From the NCBI GenBank assembly GCA_003519445.1, contig DOWS01000030.1, forward strand, positions 16,651 to 22,448: a stretch of 5,798 bases of DNA, in the 5' to 3' direction. The notes under the pieces are model-generated. The model ran no database searches. It had not been told where the DNA came from and saw only the letters and a list, made by a program, of their open reading frames with translations. Below, one piece after another: positions 1 through 3,759 of this stretch (within the stretch, counting starts at the first letter, position 1; the number at the start of each line of letters is the position of its first letter). The position numbers were made by a program, and so were the translations under genes. This DNA comes from Candidatus Daviesbacteria bacterium. Its GTDB lineage: Bacteria; Patescibacteriota; Microgenomatia; Daviesbacterales; UBA10151.

Positions 1-1075
1 TTCCCTCTTTCATCCTTTCAAAAATAAAAATATTAGCATCAACCGCCATACCTACTGACAAAATAAATCCTGCCACCCCGGCCAAAGTCAAAGTAATAGG
101 GGGAATCAAAAAAAGTCCTGTTCTAAAAATAGCCAAAACCAAGATAGTGTAAATTATCAGGGCTACATCTGCCACTACTCCCAAAAATCCGTAATATACA
201 ACCATGTAAATCATTACCGTAACCAATCCTATAATCCCTGCTATCAAACTTTTTTTCACTGATTCCTCTCCCAGAGTTGGGCCAATGTGGCGCTCCTCCA
301 AAATGCTAATCGGCACTGGTAATGCTCCTGCATTTAACTGAATGGTCAAATTTTTTGCCTCCTCCGGACTAAATTGCCCTGTAATTACGGCATTTCCGCC
401 GATAATTTCCTGTTGCACAGTAGGGGCGGAAACCAGCATTTCATCCAAAAAAATAGACAAAGGTTTTCCTATATTTGCTTTGGTGATTTTGGCAAACTTA
501 ATTGCACCTGCCTCATTAAATTCTATCGCAACTTGAGGTCCTGCCTGTTTACCGCTACCTCCAAAAGTTACCTGCGCTTTTTTCAAATCTGCTCCTGTTA
601 AATCAGTTGGTGTGGAAAAATAAACAAGCGGTATGCCTGATTTTGTTGCCTCAACAATTTCTGCAGATAATGTGGCCGGAAGCTCCCTAAAATCCAGTTG
701 CGCGGTTTTTCCCACCAGATTGGCTGCAGCTGATGCATCTTTTAGCCCGGGCAATTCAATTATAATCCGTCTTTGGTCTCCCAATTTGGAGGTTTGTACC
801 AATGCCTCTGATACTCCGTATAAATTAACTCTTCTTTCCAAAACTTTTTTTGCAGACTCCAAAGCGCTGTCTCTTTGCTCTTGACTAATCTTGTCCATTT
901 GAGTCAAAAGCGTAAGTTGCGTACCGCCTTGCAGATCAAGACCCAATTTTAGCGGAAAAGTTGCAATAGGAATTTTTTTATCTAAAAATTTAATGGCAGG
1001 TAAAGGCGGAAGATTAACAAATACTGAAAGCGCTGTCAGGACAAGTATTGTCCATAAAACATATCTTGATCTCAT
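1..1075 (-). CDS. secD: Protein translocase subunit SecD (3' end cut by window edge)
   Basis: SecD is a membrane subunit of the SecDF complex, which works with SecYEG and uses the proton gradient to help pull exported proteins across the membrane. The 358 visible residues start with a membrane segment (about 7-22). An extracytoplasmic P1 region follows, carrying the family signature GLDLQGG at 45-51 and RRVNLYGVSE at 81-90. The conserved GPTLG is at 265-269. Three more membrane segments follow (about 273-293, 297-317, 323-343). The frame leaves the window inside the hallmark VGMAVDANIFIFERMKE; its Asp346 matches the TM4 aspartate linked to proton movement in Thermus SecDF. P1 is about 250 residues, shorter than in E. 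coli. An in-frame TAA lies directly before the ATG, so the start cannot be further upstream. The best Shine-Dalgarno match (GGAGGGGG, 1099-1092) is 16 nt away, further than usual; the preceding gene ends 5 nt before, so coupled initiation is likely. The last two membrane segments, and probably secF, lie beyond the left edge. Confidence 0.97.
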   Translation of the reverse strand, partial: MRSRYVLWTILVLTALSVFVNLPPLPAIKFLDKKIPIATFPLKLGLDLQGGTQLTLLTQMDKISQEQRDSALESAKKVLERRVNLYGVSEALVQTSKLGDQRRIIIELPGLKDASAAANLVGKTAQLDFRELPATLSAEIVEATKSGIPLVYFSTPTDLTGADLKKAQVTFGGSGKQAGPQVAIEFNEAGAIKFAKITKANIGKPLSIFLDEMLVSAPTVQQEIIGGNAVITGQFSPEEAKNLTIQLNAGALPVPISILEERHIGPTLGEESVKKSLIAGIIGLVTVMIYMVVYYGFLGVVADVALIIYTILVLAIFRTGLFLIPPITLTLAGVAGFILSVGMAVDANIFIFERMKEG

Positions 1076-1080
1076 TTATT

Positions 1081-1665
1081 TTATGCAATTACCCCCTCCA
1101 GCATTTCGTTTTCATCCCCTGCAAGCATCACTTTAGGTTGCATTAACACTTTTAAGATAAAGGGGTCTCTTCTTCTTACCCTGAATTTAAACTCTGTCTC
1201 ATCCATAAAAGAGTAGTTAATTTCAGTTTCTCTCTTTGCCTGTTCATCCGCCACCAGAACCTGAAGTTCAGGCATTACCACCGACCCAACGATTAAAAGA
1301 TCAACATCATCCGTGCCGGAGGAAATCCCTTTTAAAAATCTATTAGACAAAAAAGCAAATTTAATTTTACCCAGTTTAGCTTTATTTTTGATGATATTTC
1401 CTCCCAAACCAGTGGTTTTGGCAACTAATCCCAGCAGTTCGTGGTAAAAAAGATAATCTTTTCTAAACCTATACAACCTTCTGTTTGCCCGCCATTCGGA
1501 TGAAACCACGCCGTATTTTTCCATCCTGGCAAGTTCTCTCCTTACCGCATTAATTTCCTCTGATACCCGTCTTACAATCTCACGGACATGCAGGAGCGGC
1601 TCCTTGGAGCTTAAAAAAAGTTGCAGTAATTTTACCCGGACCCGGGAAACAATTAATTCTTCCAT
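1081..1665 (-). CDS. Winged-helix DNA-binding protein fused to a degenerate nucleotidyltransferase-like domain
   Basis: This 194-residue protein appears to join two domains. Residues 1-70 look like an ArsR/MarR-type winged helix: a first helix around 5-18, a helix-turn-helix around 24-50 with many arginines (VRRELARMEKYGVV at 41-54), and a basic wing (RANRRLYRFRKD, 59-70). Residues about 100-187 resemble the MNT-type minimal nucleotidyltransferase fold, with TDDVDLLIVG at 118-127 supplying the paired aspartates (Asp120, Asp122), a later acidic position near Glu149, and the typical closing DPFILKVL (167-174). The usual glycine-serine motif upstream (FGSRARG in active members) reads FLSNRFLKG (105-113), so the invariant glycine is missing and catalysis is doubtful. 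The Shine-Dalgarno AGGTGG (1677-1672) lies 6 nt before the ATG. It sits in an operon between the DUF3048 gene (26 nt) and secD (5 nt). A DNA-binding regulator, possibly of its own operon, is an inference. It could instead be a toxin-antitoxin-derived MNT protein, but no HEPN partner is visible. Confidence 0.8.
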   Translation of the reverse strand: MEELIVSRVRVKLLQLFLSSKEPLLHVREIVRRVSEEINAVRRELARMEKYGVVSSEWRANRRLYRFRKDYLFYHELLGLVAKTTGLGGNIIKNKAKLGKIKFAFLSNRFLKGISSGTDDVDLLIVGSVVMPELQVLVADEQAKRETEINYSFMDETEFKFRVRRRDPFILKVLMQPKVMLAGDENEMLEGVIA

Positions 1666-1670
1666 GTTTC

Positions 1671-1691
1671 ACCACCTTTCTAGGCAGTGGT
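1671..1691 (-). promoter_or_regulatory. Shine-Dalgarno of the wHTH-NTase gene inside a possible hairpin
   Basis: On the minus strand ACCACT (1691-1686) can pair with GGTGGT (1676-1671), with one G-U pair. This buries most of the Shine-Dalgarno AGGTGG (1677-1672). A competing small stem GCCT/AGGT also uses it. The stop codon of the DUF3048 gene is directly upstream, so a ribosome finishing that gene could open the structure and couple the two. The stem is short, so this is tentative. Confidence 0.3.
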
Positions 1692-2870
1692 TTAAAAACT
1701 AACCTTTGATCCTTCCGGGACAGTTTGGATCCAAATTTGACCTTTTATAAATTCTATTTCTTTGCCGGTTTTATCCAAATATTTGCTTCTTGCAAGCCTT
1801 GAATTTTTAACCCATTTTCCTTCAATTGCATTTCCGTTTTGAAAAATTAAAGCCTTGCCGCTACCTGTTGTTCCATAAAGCAGATGGACATTGCCCGGAT
1901 AGCCGTCATTAGCATTAGCCTCCCTTTGAAACTGAATAACCACATTTTTGGCCGACAGCTGCTGATTATTGTTTAAGTCCATATGGTTGCCGTCGCCATT
2001 TTTGCGAAGATATGTGTTGGTCTCGCTATCATAAGTCCAGACCACTTGATATCCTGGTTGAGATTCCCAAAAATTAACTGTTACTTGCCCCGCGGAGCCC
2101 TGCGAAGTGGAGTCCTTAAACTTCCAGGGAGTAAATTTACTATCCCATTTTATCCCTGCCGAGCTTGTTGCTGTCCATCCTCTTTTCGCTCCAACTTCCC
2201 AAAGCTTTGAGGTAGTTGAATACATGGTGTGTTCAGTTGCCACAGAATGACCTAATCTTTGATAATCTCTCCAGAAAACAGGAAAGCCAATGCTAAATTG
2301 GTTCAAATCCTTAACCTCATACCTGATAATTTGTCCAAGAGCATCAGCCGGACCCGGGGTATTGGCTCCTCCTACATGCGCGTAAAGCGCGTCATATTCT
2401 CCCAGCCAATCAAGATAATAAGTCCTGGCAGACCGGACAGGCCCAACTTGAATATCAGCAAGATTACAGTAAAAAAGGGCCATAAATCGGGTGATGCCTC
2501 CTTCAGCCACTGCCTCATAAACAATGTCTGCGCTGGAAAGCCCACTTTGAGGACGGGCTTCTGTATGATTTTCAATCATCACTGCCAAAGGGCGCCGTTT
2601 TTCCCAGGATTCCTTGGCCTTTTTAGTGTGCAGTGCCCCGTTAAGCGGACACTCTTCTGTTTTTGGCTCACTCGGATCTTCTATAACTATATTTGCTGCA
2701 GAAGGAAGGGACGATACCAGTGAACCATTGCCTTGGGGTTTCAAAATACCGGAAAAAAGAGTATAAGACAAACTGGAGGAAAAAGAATACACCACCACAG
2801 AAAGAATTATTAGAATTAAAGTTTTTTGTAAATTGGTCAAACCTTCAAAAATTTCTATTATTTTGCTCAT
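1692..2870 (-). CDS. DUF3048 domain (YerB-like) membrane-anchored protein
   Basis: This 392-residue protein belongs to the DUF3048 family, which includes Bacillus YerB. The family's biochemical role is not established. The N-terminus has a short cytoplasmic stretch and one membrane segment (about 16-41), so the rest should sit outside the membrane. There is no lipobox cysteine next to the hydrophobic segment, unlike lipoprotein members. After a linker with CPLNG at 74-78 comes the diagnostic block from about residue 92 to 168: RRPLAVMIENH, ARPQSGLSSADIVYEAVAEG, GITRF, VGPVRSARTYYLDW and EYDALYAHVGG. The C-terminal half (about 220-392) is rich in beta strand and aromatic residues and ends in GQIWIQTVPEGSKVSF, as is usual for the family's second domain. 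Its ATG overlaps the stop of the DUF4446 gene as ATGA, and GAGGA (2879-2875) is 4 nt before the start; both support this start and translational coupling. Length and domain order look complete. An envelope or cell-wall role is plausible from topology and from the neighbouring secD, but this is inference. Confidence 0.93.
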   Translation of the reverse strand: MSKIIEIFEGLTNLQKTLILIILSVVVYSFSSSLSYTLFSGILKPQGNGSLVSSLPSAANIVIEDPSEPKTEECPLNGALHTKKAKESWEKRRPLAVMIENHTEARPQSGLSSADIVYEAVAEGGITRFMALFYCNLADIQVGPVRSARTYYLDWLGEYDALYAHVGGANTPGPADALGQIIRYEVKDLNQFSIGFPVFWRDYQRLGHSVATEHTMYSTTSKLWEVGAKRGWTATSSAGIKWDSKFTPWKFKDSTSQGSAGQVTVNFWESQPGYQVVWTYDSETNTYLRKNGDGNHMDLNNNQQLSAKNVVIQFQREANANDGYPGNVHLLYGTTGSGKALIFQNGNAIEGKWVKNSRLARSKYLDKTGKEIEFIKGQIWIQTVPEGSKVSF

Positions 2871-3337
2871 TTTTTCCTCATTGCCGCATCCAGCACTTCC
2901 TGCTCTTCTTTAGATAACTGATGTTTCCCTGCTTTTCCCTGGTCAACCGGCTTGGCAAAAATCCTGGTTCCTGATCTTGAATGCAAACTTGTTAATACAA
3001 TACCGTTTCCCTTCCAATCAAGCAATGCTGCGGAAAAGCTTAAATCTCCTCCGGTATCACCATATGGGTTATAACGAAGTAAGCTTACTCTTTGAACATG
3101 CAGCTTGCCGTCTCCTTCTAAATCAACTAAATCTTTTTTTGCTTTACCCAAATCTCCTTTAAACTCTTCTATGCTAGATAGAACCTCTGCAAATTTTTTT
3201 CTAATGTCTCTTTCTCCACTCTGGGGAAAAAGAGATTTTAGGAAATTTCCCTGTTTCCAAATTAAAAAACTTAAAATTCCCAGCCAAATTAAAACTGCCG
3301 TTGCCAGTCCAACAAAGACAAACCAATCCGGATACAT
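2867..3337 (-). CDS. DUF4446 family single-pass membrane protein
   Basis: This 156-residue protein matches the DUF4446 family, which has no assigned function. A single hydrophobic segment (about 6-27) anchors the N-terminus. Residues about 40-75 are charged and probably helical or coiled-coil (ERDIRKKFAEVLSSIEEFKGD region). The conserved core spans about 82-131: QRVSLLRYNPYGDTGGDLSF, then AALLDWKGNGIVLTSLH, then SRSGTRIFAKPV. The charged tail (LSKEEQEVLDAAMRKK) is typical. It is the first gene of the four-gene secD operon, and its stop overlaps the next start by 4 nt. The start is fixed by the membrane segment and by the lack of another Met before the core. The predicted transcription start lies only about 4-9 nt upstream, and the only SD-like trace is a weak GAG, so translation may be leaderless or nearly so. 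Confidence 0.93.
   Translation of the reverse strand: MYPDWFVFVGLATAVLIWLGILSFLIWKQGNFLKSLFPQSGERDIRKKFAEVLSSIEEFKGDLGKAKKDLVDLEGDGKLHVQRVSLLRYNPYGDTGGDLSFSAALLDWKGNGIVLTSLHSRSGTRIFAKPVDQGKAGKHQLSKEEQEVLDAAMRKK
2875..2879 (-). promoter_or_regulatory. Shine-Dalgarno of the DUF3048 gene
   Basis: GAGGA lies 4 nt before the ATG, within the last codons of the DUF4446 gene. Together with the ATGA stop-start overlap it fixes the start of the DUF3048 gene. Confidence 0.7.
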
Positions 3338-3347
3338 AAGTTACTCT

Positions 3348-3381
3348 ATTATAATATAACCTGGGTAAAAAAAATTGTCAA
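3348..3381 (-). promoter_or_regulatory. Sigma-70-type promoter for the DUF4446-DUF3048-wHTH-secD operon
   Basis: On the minus strand, a perfect -35 box TTGACA (3381-3376) is followed after 17 nt by TATATT (3358-3353). A perfect TATAAT overlaps it by one base (3353-3348), at a less favourable 22-nt spacing. Transcription should start around 3346-3341, only about 4-9 nt before the ATG at 3337. The -35 box also forms part of the presumed terminator stem of the preceding small genes. The -10 region is nearly palindromic, so it also reads as TATAAT on the plus strand, but no plus-strand gene follows for about 400 nt. Confidence 0.75.
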
Positions 3382-3401
3382 TCCCGACTTGAGAAAATTT
3401 T
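3367..3401 (-). terminator. Probable weak intrinsic terminator after the two small membrane-protein genes
   Basis: Starting within the TAA stop of the 38-codon gene, the minus strand can fold AAAATT (3401-3396) with AATTTT (3376-3371) and TCAA (3392-3389) with TTGA (3381-3378), around a 7-nt GC-rich loop. Both stems lie next to an uninterrupted run of eight T (3374-3367). The stem is AT-rich and interrupted by an asymmetric internal loop, so termination is probably partial. The position right after the last gene of the unit supports the call. Confidence 0.42.
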
Positions 3402-3516
3402 ATCTTCTGCTTTTTGATTTTTTGGTACGCTGAAGAGCAATGTAAAAAAGCATCAAAAACACGGCTAAAACTAAACCATATATCCCTGTAAGTATAAAAG
3501 TTTGATCAAAGTTCAT
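3400..3516 (-). CDS. Small single-pass membrane protein, 38 residues
   Basis: I do not recognise this gene. The frame encodes 38 residues: a short polar N-terminus (MNFDQTF), one hydrophobic helix (about 8-28, ILTGIYGLVLAVFLMLFYIAL) and a strongly basic tail (QRTKKSKSRR). This is the typical layout of a tiny membrane protein with its tail in the cytoplasm. Support for it being real: AAAGGG (3531-3526) lies 9 nt before the ATG, the gene overlaps the end of the 68-codon gene by 11 nt in another frame (implying coupled translation), and a probable terminator follows the stop. The size and shape recall CcmD-type or other accessory membrane peptides, but no specific family motif is visible. Its function is unknown. 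It may be an accessory subunit of a membrane complex. Confidence 0.58.
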   Translation of the reverse strand: MNFDQTFILTGIYGLVLAVFLMLFYIALQRTKKSKSRR

Positions 3517-3712
3517 GTTTATCTGCCCTTTCTAAAAACATTCTTGAAATGACTAAAAATACAATAGCATTTATCAAACCCACAGTCAACACTAAAATAT
3601 TCAAAAAATTTCCAGAAAGCACGGGCGTAACTAATATCCCGATTAACCAGGCCTTAGACAAATCTAAAGATATTTCAGATAATAATTTAGCCAGTTTTTT
3701 ATCCAAAACCAT
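3506..3712 (-). CDS. Small two-helix membrane protein, 68 residues
   Basis: I do not recognise this family. The 68 residues start with a charged, probably amphipathic stretch (VLDKKLAKLLSEISLDLSK, 2-20). Two hydrophobic segments follow (about 21-36 and 37-57) with a short turn near SGN, and a charged tail ends the protein (RMFLERADKHEL). This predicts a helical hairpin with both ends on the same side of the membrane. An in-frame TAA lies 24 nt upstream with no ATG between, which supports this start. There is no Shine-Dalgarno sequence before it. The gene is followed in overlap by the 38-codon membrane gene, and it faces the large ATPase gene across a 47-bp divergent promoter region. A role with either neighbour is possible but unproven. 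Coding confidence comes from the operon-like arrangement and the membrane pattern, not from homology. Confidence 0.62.
   Translation of the reverse strand: MVLDKKLAKLLSEISLDLSKAWLIGILVTPVLSGNFLNILVLTVGLINAIVFLVISRMFLERADKHEL
3526..3531 (-). promoter_or_regulatory. Shine-Dalgarno of the 38-codon membrane gene
   Basis: AAAGGG lies 9 nt before the ATG, inside the end of the 68-codon gene. It is the main local evidence that this very short frame is translated. Confidence 0.55.
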
Positions 3713-3748
3713 TATTTTAATTGTATCAATATATTAATTTAGTTTATA
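3713..3748 (-). promoter_or_regulatory. Putative promoter for the two small membrane-protein genes
   Basis: Two candidate -10 boxes lie upstream of the 68-codon gene on the minus strand: TACAAT (3725-3720) and TATATT (3733-3728). Neither has a good -35 box; the best for the first is TATAAA (3748-3743). Predicted starts fall about 0-9 nt before the ATG at 3712. The region is very AT-rich, so the match is weak evidence, but the gene needs a promoter in this 47-bp gap. Confidence 0.35.
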
Positions 3749-3750
3749 CT
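3721..3750 (+). promoter_or_regulatory. Putative promoter for the type IV secretion-like ATPase gene
   Basis: A TTGTAT (3721-3726) and a TATACT (3745-3750) are 18 nt apart on the plus strand. Transcription would begin near 3757, about 3 nt before the ATG at 3760, giving a leaderless or near-leaderless message. An in-frame TAA at 3751-3753 rules out a longer ATG-started protein. The site overlaps the presumed divergent promoter of the small membrane genes almost entirely. Confidence 0.55.
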
Positions 3751-3759
3751 TAAAGTCAT

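Noticed and set aside
342..884. Three overlapping plus-strand open frames of 64-83 codons
   Set aside because: They are shadows of the well-supported secD frame on the minus strand.
1634..1646. GGACCCGG-type motif seen three times (near 1638, 2350 and 3791)
   Set aside because: The copies are short, occur in unrelated coding contexts and differ in flanks; chance is the simplest explanation.
2377..2392. GCGC-GTAAA-GCGC inverted repeat
   Set aside because: It lies inside the conserved YDALYAHVGG coding region of DUF3048, so the coding constraint explains it. There is no T-run or other terminator feature.
2259..2723. A 154-codon open frame on the plus strand
   Set aside because: It lies wholly antisense to the DUF3048 gene, whose protein shows clear family motifs over the same bases. 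The plus-strand product has no recognisable pattern, and no promoter or Shine-Dalgarno was seen.
3350..3355. Plus-strand TATAAT as a promoter
   Set aside because: It results from the near-palindromic -10 of the minus-strand promoter. There is no -35 in phase and no plus-strand gene for about 400 nt.
3400..3516. Assignment of the 38-residue protein to CcmD
   Set aside because: Only the general size and single-helix-plus-basic-tail layout fit. No cytochrome c maturation genes are nearby, and the suspected lineage generally lacks that pathway.
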